Shown one piece after another: positions 8,211 to 17,745 of a stretch of DNA of 21,867 nucleotides (the first letter of the stretch is position 1; the number at the start of each line of letters is the position of its first letter). The notes beneath the pieces are model-generated. The model did not search any database, was not told where the DNA came from, and was given only the letters and a program-made list of their open reading frames with translations. The DNA is taken from positions 1 through 21,867 of the forward strand of contig BQXS01013847.1 of NCBI GenBank assembly GCA_024181965.1, written 5' to 3'. The DNA comes from Aduncisulcus paluster. Its lineage: Eukaryota; Fornicata. Position numbers and translations under genes: made by a program.

Positions 8211-10166
8211 TTAAATAAAATCAAATAAGGAAGAGAGGTACTCCTTCTCTTCGTCTGAACAGAACAATTCTCCAACATAATTACCATTTCCTGCCAATTG
8301 ACTAGAGATTGGTGCTAATCCTCTGCATAATGGCACGACAATGTCAAGAAACTTATCCCCATCCTTGAAATTTCCATAATGAGTCCCAATGGATACAGAA
8401 TGTAGATTCACCAATTTGAGAAGACATCTTTCCATAATATTAGCTAATTTAACACTAGAGATAACGAATTGCATATTAATATCTTCCAAAGAATCTAAAG
8501 ACCGAAAAGTTTCTTCAAATAGTTCACAGACATCATCATGAACAAACACGATACCCAACTCCCACAAATACTGCAAATCAAGCACCTTTAATGTTGTAGC
8601 ATTCAATTTAACCAAAGATAACACTTCCTTTGCCAATCCCAGACAAGATCTGATCTTCTCGTCACTTTCTAATATTGTATTGATATTATCTGCCAAGCAC
8701 CTACAATAGTTAATTCTTAGTGTTGAGAGATGGATATTCTTTGTTCTAATTTGATCAATAAGGGGAAGAAGAGTACCTTGTTGGAGCGGACAATTGATAA
8801 GATTAAGAATTCTCAGAGTTGCAGGGATATGACCGAGAACATGACGGGTTAATACGGCACATTCAGGAGATCCTTTCAAGCCACGCACAGTGAGATGGAG
8901 TAAGTTAGGGAATAATTTATCAAGATTATTAAAAAAGTGACATATTCCGGCAACCTTGGAAGGAGAAGATAGGTCGATATTATTCAATCGAAGGTATTGC
9001 ATATGGGACAAAGAGGAAAATGCAGATATAATCTGTGTAGAATCAAAGCAGACTGGGGGAGAACATGTAGATTCGCAACAACACATACTTGATGCTTCCG
9101 TTGTCTGTGAAAGGGCAAAAGTATGATCAATAAAGTCAGAGAGATTCCTAAGATTTGTGAGATATTCCTCGCTTGTGCTTAACTTTCCTCGAATGTCAAC
9201 ACTATGATTCTCCCAACATTCCTCATGGATGAAAGATGGTTCCACCGAAGATATAAAATCAAATGAACAATCCTCAAACTCCATAGTATTCAGGTATTTG
9301 AGCTTAGATATGGATGAGATCATTTGAAACGAAGAAAAAGCTGAAGCTGAAGTTGATTTTTGATGTAAATTTCCAATGTATAATTCAACATCATTCAATC
9401 GAAGAACAGTACTTCCCAAATCTGCACCATCGGGCTGGTCAACACCAGAGAAGACATATGCAAACTCTGAGGGAGTGAAACCCAATTTAATTGTCTCAAG
9501 GAAAGGAAAGAACGGTTCTTCAATCAAATAATGTGTTAATGATGCCTTATTAGCAGGAGTGACCAAGGAATCACAGGTTTTGACGGGAGAAGTTGAAGAT
9601 GTTACAATCTGCTTTAGGAACCAGAGTGATTTAGAATCGATTGAATAGTCAATCTCAAGCTGGGACAAGCAATGATAGTTGCACAATAACGACCGCAGGA
9701 GGAAAGGAAGAGTGTTTGAACCCCACACAGAAATGCCCTCACACATTTCCAAGTTGGAGATTGGGAAGTTAATAATCTTTGAGTACAGAATGGGGAATAG
9801 CAACATGAATATCTCACTCTTAATACAGTATGTGTCTGAGTCGACGAGAAGGTTATACAGACATGAACGTTCCTCGGGCAACAATGGGAATGAGTGCATT
9901 GAGTTGATATCAAGAGTTGAAACATCCTCAAGTATCGATGTCACTTCAGGGTTGAGCAGGAAAGCTATCAGAACATCCTCATCCACATGGTTGAATGGAG
10001 CATATTGATGGTACATTTCCAATGCAACACTATCACAAACGGTCATTTTTTCTTCATCTTTCAGAGCCTCCTTCTTCTCTTTTTCCAATTCGATCAATTT
10101 CATTTGTTGAGCGAAATCTATTTCTTTTTCGAGATCAAGGACTCGTTGAGTTTCTACAAAATACCA
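8211..10166 (-). CDS. leucine-rich-repeat-like protein, C-terminal part
   Basis: The first ATG (10103) gives 630 residues, but the frame continues upstream for 21 more codons of charged helix (reading VETQRVLDLEKEI) up to 10166. There it runs into a 32-bp foreign fragment and the scaffold gap. I therefore treat this as a C-terminal part with a missing 5' end. Counting from the ATG at 10103, leucine-rich strands appear at about 146-151, 201-207, 267-277, 370-377, 401-408, 430-438, 460-466, 504-512, 538-545 and 565-573, with motifs such as LRILNLINCPL and LKVLDLQYL. The spacing is irregular, as in divergent LRR proteins. A Cys cluster lies at 341-352. No membrane segment or signal peptide is visible. 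A protein-interaction role is inferred from the fold. It probably belongs to the same gene as 11133-12236. Confidence 0.75.
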   Translation of the reverse strand, partial: WYFVETQRVLDLEKEIDFAQQMKLIELEKEKKEALKDEEKMTVCDSVALEMYHQYAPFNHVDEDVLIAFLLNPEVTSILEDVSTLDINSMHSFPLLPEERSCLYNLLVDSDTYCIKSEIFMLLFPILYSKIINFPISNLEMCEGISVWGSNTLPFLLRSLLCNYHCLSQLEIDYSIDSKSLWFLKQIVTSSTSPVKTCDSLVTPANKASLTHYLIEEPFFPFLETIKLGFTPSEFAYVFSGVDQPDGADLGSTVLRLNDVELYIGNLHQKSTSASAFSSFQMISSISKLKYLNTMEFEDCSFDFISSVEPSFIHEECWENHSVDIRGKLSTSEEYLTNLRNLSDFIDHTFALSQTTEASSMCCCESTCSPPVCFDSTQIISAFSSLSHMQYLRLNNIDLSSPSKVAGICHFFNNLDKLFPNLLHLTVRGLKGSPECAVLTRHVLGHIPATLRILNLINCPLQQGTLLPLIDQIRTKNIHLSTLRINYCRCLADNINTILESDEKIRSCLGLAKEVLSLVKLNATTLKVLDLQYLWELGIVFVHDDVCELFEETFRSLDSLEDINMQFVISSVKLANIMERCLLKLVNLHSVSIGTHYGNFKDGDKFLDIVVPLCRGLAPISSQLAGNGNYVGELFCSDEEKEYLSSLFDFI

Positions 10167-10168
10167 CT

Positions 10169-10200
10169 CGAATCATAATCATATGAATATTCAAAATCAT
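10169..10200. repeat. 32-bp copy of 7493-7524 at the gap edge
   Basis: The last 32 bases before the N run match 7493-7524 exactly, in the same orientation. The match starts at the base following the right-hand boundary of the tandem array (7492) and ends at the gap. In the frame of the LRR gene it introduces stops (10173-10175 and 10197-10199). It looks like a misjoined contig end or the edge of a duplicated piece of the three-domain gene. Confidence 0.9.
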
Positions 10201-11132
10201 NNNNNNNNNNNNNNNNNNNNNNNNNNNNNNNNNNNNNNNNNNNNNNNNNNNNNNNNNNNNNNNNNNNNNNNNNNNNNNNNNNNNNNNNNNNNNNNNNNNN
10301 NNNNNNNNNNNNNNNNNNNNNNNNNNNNNNNNNNNNNNNNNNNNNNNNNNNNNNNNNNNNNNNNNNNNNNNNNNNNNNNNNNNNNNNNNNNNNNNNNNNN
10401 NNNNNNNNNNNNNNNNNNNNNNNNNNNNNNNNNNNNNNNNNNNNNNNNNNNNNNNNNNNNNNNNNNNNNNNNNNNNNNNNNNNNNNNNNNNNNNNNNNNN
10501 NNNNNNNNNNNNNNNNNNNNNNNNNNNNNNNNNNNNNNNNNNNNNNNNNNNNNNNNNNNNNNNNNNNNNNNNNNNNNNNNNNNNNNNNNNNNNNNNNNNN
10601 NNNNNNNNNNNNNNNNNNNNNNNNNNNNNNNNNNNNNNNNNNNNNNNNNNNNNNNNNNNNNNNNNNNNNNNNNNNNNNNNNNNNNNNNNNNNNNNNNNNN
10701 NNNNNNNNNNNNNNNNNNNNNNNNNNNNNNNNNNNNNNNNNNNNNNNNNNNNNNNNNNNNNNNNNNNNNNNNNNNNNNNNNNNNNNNNNNNNNNNNNNNN
10801 NNNNNNNNNNNNNNNNNNNNNNNNNNNNNNNNNNNNNNNNNNNNNNNNNNNNNNNNNNNNNNNNNNNNNNNNNNNNNNNNNNNNNNNNNNNNNNNNNNNN
10901 NNNNNNNNNNNNNNNNNNNNNNNNNNNNNNNNNNNNNNNNNNNNNNNNNNNNNNNNNNNNNNNNNNNNNNNNNNNNNNNNNNNNNNNNNNNNNNNNNNNN
11001 NNNNNNNNNNNNNNNNNNNNNNNNNNNNNNNNNNNNNNNNNNNNNNNNNNNNNNNNNNNNNNNNNNNNNNNNNNNNNNNNNNNNNNNNNNNNNNNNNNNN
11101 NNNNNNNNNNNNNNNNNNNNNNNNNNNNNNNN
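10201..11132. other. assembly gap, 932 N
   Basis: Unsequenced run of N. Open frames that seem to cross it are artefacts of unknown bases. It interrupts what is probably a single minus-strand LRR gene. Confidence 0.99.
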
Positions 11133-12236
11133 AATGTTTTTTGAAATAGATTTAAATTTCGTAAACATAAAAGGAGAGAGAGAATACACATTTGGATGGG
11201 TGCAAATACAATCTGATCGATCGTTGGAAGGAGATGAAGAAAGAATAATTTCCCTGTGGATATACTTCCTTCGATCATTTTCAATCTTAGAATATTCCAA
11301 TATGTTCAAAGTCTTAGGACGATAAGCAGATAACGAGGAATAAACAAGCTCAAAGAGCATCGAAGGAAGAGAATTTGGAATGATAACGGCACCAATTTTC
11401 TTAAAAGGATGTTTAGGAGAGAAACCACCATTTGTAGGAAAAGTAGAGTGTGATATATACATGGAATTGGAAGATAATTGTACTTTTCGCATCCCAGAAA
11501 CGAAACCAGCAATGAACACAGCATAATGAAGGGGAAACATTCGATGTTCATTCGGAAATGCAATGTCACAACCCATTGCTTTCAAAGATGGCTGATAAAA
11601 TGGCTTGCTTTTCTTTGAATGACCTTGGAAAGGGAGAGCGGGAACAATATCTGTTGATACAGCCATTCTAGCATCCCAAGATATCTTTGAAACAACCAAT
11701 GCACTCTGAACAAGTTTTAAGTATGTTATCCAATCACATACCGTGTCAATTTGTGCAGATTTGGGGAATATTTTGAGTCCAAAAATGACTCCATCTCTAG
11801 AGAAAGAAAATGAACCAGAATACTTAAAATTAATCGTTATTGTGGCATCGTCCATCGAAGTAGGTGAAATAGATTCTAAACTTTGCTTTTGAATGTATGT
11901 TAGGAACAAGATAAAATCAAGAACCATTGTTAATGGAGGTGCGTGATAAGAACTTGGAAACGGGTATAATCTATTTCCATTATAATCATAAGCAGAACAG
12001 CAAGGAAAGCAACTACAAGATGAAGGTAGAACAATGCAAGAAATATTCTCCTGGAAGTATTTGTTCTTAACAAGAGGTAATAGAGCATTAACAAACAATT
12101 TTTCTGAAAGAATCAATTTGGATATATCAATAATACCATCGAACAGAGCTGATAAAAAAAAATCACAATATTCACTCTTAAATTCTTGTGAGAGATCCAA
12201 ATACAATCTACTTATAATATTTTGATATTCTTCCAT
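11133..12236 (-). CDS. N-terminal part of the large LRR-like gene, cut by the gap
   Basis: The ATG at 12236-12234 (MEEYQNIISRLYLDLSQEF) opens a frame of 368 codons that enters the N run without a stop. The N-terminal 60 residues are helical; then come a Cys-containing segment (CSCFPCCSAY near 90) and mixed hydrophobic stretches, some LRR-like. I cannot name a domain. The frame matches that of 8211-10166 if the gap really is 932 bases, and both parts have similar Leu/Ser-rich composition on the same strand. The simplest model is one gene of roughly 1,340 codons. Two adjacent genes remain possible, because about 300 codons are unseen and the gap length may be only an estimate. Confidence 0.7.
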
Positions 12237-12473
12237 AAAAATTTAAAATCGGATCGAGTTAAATATAACGTATTCTTTCTAGATGCGCAAAAACAGGTTG
12301 TGGAACAATCAAAATAAACCAATGGATTTTTCCGGTTATAGGGGATTCTATAATTGATATTAACAATGTTAACATTAATTTTATTTTCAAATACAGTTGT
12401 TTGGACTGTGGAGCACTTGTCAAAAATTTTGAAAAGAGAGTGAGCGAATCAATTAATTTTGAAGAAATTCGAA
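12237..12473. promoter_or_regulatory. divergent intergenic spacer
   Basis: A 237-bp AT-rich spacer lies between the minus-strand start at 12236 and the plus-strand ATG at 12474. It probably holds both promoters. I see no defined motif. Confidence 0.4.
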
Positions 12474-13163
12474 ATGGAAAAGTGTTGTGAATCTGAAACA
12501 AAACCGTCAACATCATCATGCCATGGGAGCACACAGTGCAGTATGGATTATCCGTATGGTCATGGTTGTGGCTGTGGGATAACGAATCCATGTTACTGCT
12601 GCTGTTGTTGCTGTATGTGTTGTCCATTTGCTCAATGTTGTCCATTTGCTCAATGTTGTCCATTTTCACCATTTGGAAGTTATGGTAGCCTCTACAACCC
12701 ATTCTGTGATCCAACATCTTGTCCCTGTGGACCATTTTGCCAATGTAGTATGTATTGCCCTTGTCGAACGGGGACAGGTCCTTGTGAACATCATATGAAA
12801 CATGCGACGGGAGAAATGCCATTCCATATTCACTCCCCACGCCCATGCCATCATGGACCGTTACCAAGACATCCAAGTTATCCACACATGTTTCACCCGA
12901 GATATCCACATAAATGCCATCAACATTTCCATCAAGAATGTCCAACAATGGAACATCAAAAACACAAGATGTTCAATGGAATTGCTTTCTCCGCATTTGG
13001 AAAATGTATTGAGGGGGATTGCCCAGCGGATGAGATAAAAAAGTTATTCGAAATGTCCAAAAAGTGTCCAGAAGCCCAAAAGCGGGTCAAAAACATTTCA
13101 AATTTCTGTGAAGGATTTTTGAAGTTTAAGATTCTGAATGAAAAAGAAGAGCAAAAAGAATAA
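12474..13163 (+). CDS. small Cys/His-rich protein
   Basis: The ATG at 12474 (MEKCCESETK) encodes 229 residues; the frame is also open for five codons upstream from a TTG, which I do not use. I count 34 cysteines, most of them in residues 4-104, including a run of six at 42-47 and three CCPF motifs at 49-63. Residues 106-164 are rich in His and Pro. The last 50 residues (about 178-229) form a charged helical tail with four more cysteines. There is no signal peptide or obvious membrane helix. Cys plus His density suggests metal binding, or lipidation or disulfide packing, but no known zinc-finger spacing is clear and I do not recognise the family. An antisense frame overlaps it, but that frame lacks an ATG at its start. 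Moderately sure that it is a gene. Confidence 0.62.
   Translation: MEKCCESETKPSTSSCHGSTQCSMDYPYGHGCGCGITNPCYCCCCCCMCCPFAQCCPFAQCCPFSPFGSYGSLYNPFCDPTSCPCGPFCQCSMYCPCRTGTGPCEHHMKHATGEMPFHIHSPRPCHHGPLPRHPSYPHMFHPRYPHKCHQHFHQECPTMEHQKHKMFNGIAFSAFGKCIEGDCPADEIKKLFEMSKKCPEAQKRVKNISNFCEGFLKFKILNEKEEQKE
12621..12667. repeat. 18-bp tandem repeat in the Cys-rich gene
   Basis: Two full copies and one partial copy of an 18-bp unit (starting at 12621, 12639 and 12657) encode the repeated CCPFAQ hexapeptide. The unit length keeps the reading frame. Confidence 0.85.
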
Positions 13164-13164
13164 A
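13159..13164 (+). promoter_or_regulatory. AATAAA overlapping the stop of the Cys-rich gene
   Basis: AATAAA spans the TAA stop at 13161-13163, the same arrangement as at the CTF18 stop. It is a possible polyadenylation signal. Confidence 0.3.
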
Positions 13165-13593
13165 TATTTCACATCCAAAATATTACTAATTATGGAAAAC
13201 AAATGTAATACACGACCAACCAAGCACAGAGTCCAAGGGATATCCACACTGATATATTATTGGGAATTATTTTGGTCAATGTGATTTACTAGATATTTTA
13301 TTTTTCATTTATCTTCTATTTCTATCATTACTTCGATTGCAGCACTCTTCATCAAATTATTTCGTTACTTACTGATTTTAGAAATATTTAAACATAAAAT
13401 TTCTCATCAATATATTTCTAAAAATAAGTTAAATCCAATTTTATACCATTTACGTTTTCTCCCGATCACTCAGAGTGTTTTTTAAAATTTTTTTTCGAAT
13501 ACTCCTAACAACTACATTTATTTTATTATTTTCGTTTATTTTATTTTCAATATCGAATAACGTTTTGTATTATATCGTATTATATTAAAAAAT
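13164..13593. other. AT-rich intergenic region upstream of the giant gene
   Basis: This 430-bp spacer lies between two plus-strand genes. It is strongly AT-rich, with a T run around 13480-13500 and A/T-rich sequence up to the ATG at 13594. It presumably contains the 3' UTR of the Cys-rich gene and the promoter of the giant gene. I see no RNA gene or conserved motif. Confidence 0.55.
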
Positions 13594-16500
13594 ATGCCTC
13601 AAGAATTCAAGAAAAAACTATTTCGTCATAAGAAGAAACCAGACAAAAAAAAGACAGTTAAAAATGTTAAACTTCTCCCTATGGGGGAAGAAGGTATTCC
13701 TTTGACACCTATGGCCGCTGTTATGTCCCTTGAAGATATCTCACAATCATTTGCTGGTCTTGATTCTTCTTTTCCCCAATCTCATATTCCTGACATGGAT
13801 AGTGTCGTGTTACGTCGCGATAAAAGTTCTTCATCAACTCATGAAGTAGATCCTTCGACTACGACTCACAATGATGATATTCTTCCTTTGTCTTATCTCA
13901 CTCTTCTGGAAGAAGAAACACAAGGAAGCGATGATCACGGTACCTTAGGATTCATCGATGAGAAAGATGAGATTCCTGATGATCATAAGCCCATTCGGGA
14001 AGATTCTTCCACCAATCAAAATTCCTTCTCTGATGTTGATAGGGGTATGAACCCTCAGCGTGAAGTTAGCGATGATGTAGACGATGTAAATCCAACCCAT
14101 CCTCCCACTATGTCTGCCGTTGATCCTAGACATCCATCGAAGGCTCTGCCTCCAACTATCATGGAGCATTTTCAAAAAGATGATTCCTCATTTAGGGAAG
14201 AAAATGTTCCCAAAACACATGTCATGGCCGAAACCTTTGACATTAAGCGTGTTCAGGTTGCCCCATTGGATGATTTAGAGAGTCTTCAGCAACATCCAGA
14301 CAAACCATCTGTCGCCACGACTGAGAATGAACAACCCACTGACTCATCTCTTGTCACCCCACGTGCTGTTGCCGATCAAGTACCTGCTGTTGAACAGGTA
14401 CTTGATTATGTTGAGACCAGTGACCTCCAGCCCCGAACGAACAGTGAGCTTCAAACCGTGACTAATCCCTTCGATCAACAACAGTCTCAGCTTCCTATGC
14501 CTGCTGTTCAACCTCCTGTTGGAAAGTCTTCTCAGAATCTCGCTTCAATCGCCCAGCATCAAGCCATGAATGCTGGTGAAGATGGCCAAGACAGCTTTCA
14601 AGGATCTGACGGGAGGATGAGTTCGAATAAGCTTGGCAGATCCGAGTCTCGTGCTTCGAAAAAGAAACGAAGAAAGCGTCGTAAGTCTCTCACTGAACAG
14701 TTAAGATTCCTTGGAGAGATCGATGACCTCCCATTTGCTTATGCTCGTCCTGAAGATCCTTCTTGTACTTGCCAACTTGCCTTTAATATCTCCATGATAT
14801 TCTGTAATATTATTCTTTTTGCTTGTGTTATATACCTTCTCATTTTCAAATTTCAACAATATGATTCGATTATATCTGCGAACAGCATTGGTTCGCCTTC
14901 TGATTCAATTGACAATGCATATTTCAACTCTGAGGTTGTCGGCACTCAAGTCGTACTCGGAGATGCGGCCATCCAAGGTGATCTCGTCACATCTGGGTTG
15001 GCTGTTTTGGAGGGAGGAATCGTTGCTTCTGTCTCATCGTTACCGTCTGTGGCCGAAATTACCGCCGCGTTCTCACAACTGGAAAATGTTGAAGCAACCC
15101 TTGAGAATGCCGGAATTTCAATCAATGATGATAATTCGATGGGTGCTCGTATCCGTGGTTTAAATGCCTCTCTTCAACAACTCTTAGAAGTTGCTCGAGA
15201 CTCTTCTTCCTCCTCTCAGTCTTCAATCTCTGAGAAAGATTCCATTGTTTCCTCAAATTCCTCATCCTCCCTGACTGTTGGTGCCATGGAGACTTCCGAT
15301 TCCATCATGTATCTTGGCCAAGGTTCCACGACCTCTGAGGTTACCTTTGGAGTCGATAATGCTGTGTGGACTGCTTCATCTGACAAACTAGTGATTAATG
15401 TCCCCACTGAAGCTCCAGATATTCTTGTGAATAATACATTCTCTGTTCTTCAGGATGGGAATGAGATCCCCGTCTTTGAGGTCAGCTCTGATGGGCGTGT
15501 TCTTCACGATGGAGTTGAGATCCCTAACAATTCCACTTGGAATGGAACTTCCATCACTTTTGGGTACAGTGGAGAAGAAGTAGTTCTCTCTGCAACCGAA
15601 ACTGGAGCTTTTACGGTTAGTAAGCCCATTTCTTTGATGTCCCCAGATGAGTCCGCCAGTGGAGAAATCAGCTTCGATGGCGAGAAGTTTGTGTTCGATC
15701 CCGCTGTGCAGGTAAGTTTCGCGTATGACCCAAGTGATACCCTGAGCTTTGGTACTCTTGGAGGTGCTCTAGTGCTTGAAAACACAACAGATTATTTTGT
15801 TGTCAACAAACCAATCTCAATCTCATCTGTTCTCATTGACGACCTCATATCCCTCGAGAAAACCGATGAAGGAGATCTCAGTATTAATCGAGCCACTGTC
15901 CTTGCTGACTCTCTGACTGTCTCGTCAGGTGGTGTGACTGTGACTGGTGACTCTGAGATATTGGGGTCTCTCGGTATCGATGGGGATCTTAGTACAACTG
16001 GAGAGTTTGTGATTGGAACAATATCTCTGAACGATTCAGACGGAACATTGACCATTGATAAAGCGACAACCATTTCAAGTGGGATATTTAGTGTCTCTTC
16101 TGGTTCTGTGATCATTGGTTCCGATTCTAATGCTGTTTCTATTTCATCTGATAGTTCTGGAACCTTACATGTGGATAACGATGTGGCCATTGAAAGTGGG
16201 GTTCTTAATCTTGGAGATTCCACTCTCACGTACGATGAGACACTTAATGCTGTCAAGATAAGCACTGATACGTATGTGAATGGCATCAGCTTTACCAAGG
16301 ATGGTGATTCTGGGGCCATTATTATTGGTGCTTCCACCGATATCGATGGAGACTTGACTGTAAATGGATCTGTTGGAGTTAATGGAACACAATTGGCTGG
16401 GAGTGTTGATACTGACTTATACAACCTTTTGACTGTTAGTGGTAACATCAAGGCAAGCAACAATATTACTGCTACTGGTGGAGTTCTCAAGTTCAAGGGA

Positions 16501-17745
16501 GCTTCGTTGACCCATATTGCTGGTCAGAGTTATGTGACCCTTGACAAAAACCTTAAAATCATCAACACCCTCCTCTCTTCCTCTGCTGATGGAAGCCTTA
16601 GCTTGAGTGGGAAGATCTCAGTTCAAAGTCTCAATGTTAATGAAGATGTCTCAATTGGAACCTCAACAATCATTGGAGATGACCTTACCGTTGGCGGAAA
16701 GTTATCCGTAACAACTGGGCCGATGGTTCTCGATTCAATTCAGTTCAGTGATACCAACTCTGTTCTTGGTATATCCAAATCGGTGAATATCGCTGGTACA
16801 TCACTGACTTTGAGCTCCATCACCGTGTCCGATTCATCTGGTGTTCTTGCCTTGACCACTGGAAGCGTATCCCTTGATGGTATCTCCCTTGATAAAGATT
16901 CCTCCACGGGAAACTTTGTGGTTGGAGTTTCAACTGACATTGATGGCAATTTGAATGTTGTCGGTACGTTGAACATTAATGATGTCGTCCTAATGGGAAC
17001 GGCTGACGGTGTTCTTAATGAACTCTCTCTTAATGGTGGACTCGTTATCAATGATACATTGGTCGTGAACCGTAATGGTATCGATGTCACTGGAGACAGT
17101 ACAATCTCTGGGACTTTTGATGTTATCGGTGATACTTCGATCACAGGCGATCTTGTTGCTACTGGGAACATCACTGCAGAAAGTGGAGTCCTGACCTTCA
17201 ACGATGCCATCCTGTCCCATACCGACTCTGACACATATGTGAGTTTGAACAAGGACCTCTATATCGAAGATACTCTTCTTGAGAACAATGATACTGATGG
17301 GTTCAAAATCCACAATAATCTTGTGACAACAGGTGGACTCACAGTTAGCAGTCTTGGAATGGATATTACCGGCGATTCTTCGATCACAGGCGATCTTGTT
17401 GCTACTGGCAATATCACCTCTGAGAATGGTATCATTACCTTCCATGGGGCTTCAATAACGCACTCTGGCACCAACACTTATGTTACCCTTGACAAGGATC
17501 TCTATATCGAAGATACTCTTCTTGAAAACAATGATACTGATGGTTTCAAGATCTATAATAATCTTGTGACAACTGGTAGTCTAACCGTTAATAGCCTTGG
17601 AATGGATGTTACCGGCGATTCTTCGATTACCGGCGATCTCGACGTAACTGGTTCAATCGGTATCAACACTGTGACGCTCTCTGATGAGTCTGGTGTATTG
17701 ACAAGCGATAAGGATCTGACCATCCAAGGATCAAACTTACGTTGA
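13594..17745 (+). CDS. giant type II membrane protein with beta-strand-repeat ectodomain, 5' segment
   Basis: The ATG at 13594 opens 1,383 codons. Residues 1-390 are hydrophilic, with a Lys-rich start (KKKLFRHKKKPDKKK), Ser/Asp/Pro-rich disorder and a basic cluster KKKRRKRRK at 356-364. A single hydrophobic helix spans about 395-418. There is no N-terminal signal peptide, so by the positive-inside rule the N-terminus is cytosolic and the rest is extracellular or lumenal. A possible coiled coil at about 484-535 follows. After that come Gly/Ser/Thr/Asp-rich beta-strand repeats (such as SITGDLVATGNI) with no cysteine that I can find after residue 411. Such repeats resemble fibre or adhesin stalks of bacteria, phages and giant viruses; this is similarity of style, not a database match. 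The frame ends at 17743-17745 because of a frameshift, and the same protein resumes in frame 2 at 17744. Confidence 0.85.
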   Translation: MPQEFKKKLFRHKKKPDKKKTVKNVKLLPMGEEGIPLTPMAAVMSLEDISQSFAGLDSSFPQSHIPDMDSVVLRRDKSSSSTHEVDPSTTTHNDDILPLSYLTLLEEETQGSDDHGTLGFIDEKDEIPDDHKPIREDSSTNQNSFSDVDRGMNPQREVSDDVDDVNPTHPPTMSAVDPRHPSKALPPTIMEHFQKDDSSFREENVPKTHVMAETFDIKRVQVAPLDDLESLQQHPDKPSVATTENEQPTDSSLVTPRAVADQVPAVEQVLDYVETSDLQPRTNSELQTVTNPFDQQQSQLPMPAVQPPVGKSSQNLASIAQHQAMNAGEDGQDSFQGSDGRMSSNKLGRSESRASKKKRRKRRKSLTEQLRFLGEIDDLPFAYARPEDPSCTCQLAFNISMIFCNIILFACVIYLLIFKFQQYDSIISANSIGSPSDSIDNAYFNSEVVGTQVVLGDAAIQGDLVTSGLAVLEGGIVASVSSLPSVAEITAAFSQLENVEATLENAGISINDDNSMGARIRGLNASLQQLLEVARDSSSSSQSSISEKDSIVSSNSSSSLTVGAMETSDSIMYLGQGSTTSEVTFGVDNAVWTASSDKLVINVPTEAPDILVNNTFSVLQDGNEIPVFEVSSDGRVLHDGVEIPNNSTWNGTSITFGYSGEEVVLSATETGAFTVSKPISLMSPDESASGEISFDGEKFVFDPAVQVSFAYDPSDTLSFGTLGGALVLENTTDYFVVNKPISISSVLIDDLISLEKTDEGDLSINRATVLADSLTVSSGGVTVTGDSEILGSLGIDGDLSTTGEFVIGTISLNDSDGTLTIDKATTISSGIFSVSSGSVIIGSDSNAVSISSDSSGTLHVDNDVAIESGVLNLGDSTLTYDETLNAVKISTDTYVNGISFTKDGDSGAIIIGASTDIDGDLTVNGSVGVNGTQLAGSVDTDLYNLLTVSGNIKASNNITATGGVLKFKGASLTHIAGQSYVTLDKNLKIINTLLSSSADGSLSLSGKISVQSLNVNEDVSIGTSTIIGDDLTVGGKLSVTTGPMVLDSIQFSDTNSVLGISKSVNIAGTSLTLSSITVSDSSGVLALTTGSVSLDGISLDKDSSTGNFVVGVSTDIDGNLNVVGTLNINDVVLMGTADGVLNELSLNGGLVINDTLVVNRNGIDVTGDSTISGTFDVIGDTSITGDLVATGNITAESGVLTFNDAILSHTDSDTYVSLNKDLYIEDTLLENNDTDGFKIHNNLVTTGGLTVSSLGMDITGDSSITGDLVATGNITSENGIITFHGASITHSGTNTYVTLDKDLYIEDTLLENNDTDGFKIYNNLVTTGSLTVNSLGMDVTGDSSITGDLDVTGSIGINTVTLSDESGVLTSDKDLTIQGSNLR

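Noticed and set aside
10201-11132. Gap length (932) close to the total added by the tandem copies (930)
   Set aside because: Tempting, but gap lengths are usually estimates, and nothing else in the sequence links the two numbers.
10154-11325. Open frames spanning the N run on both strands
   Set aside because: Unknown bases cannot show stops, so the length is meaningless.
12259-12948. 229-codon antisense open frame over the Cys-rich gene
   Set aside because: It begins with TTG, not ATG, and its DNIEQM repeat is the mirror of the plus-strand 18-bp repeat. The plus-strand frame has an ATG and a plausible helical tail. It is not fully excluded without transcripts.
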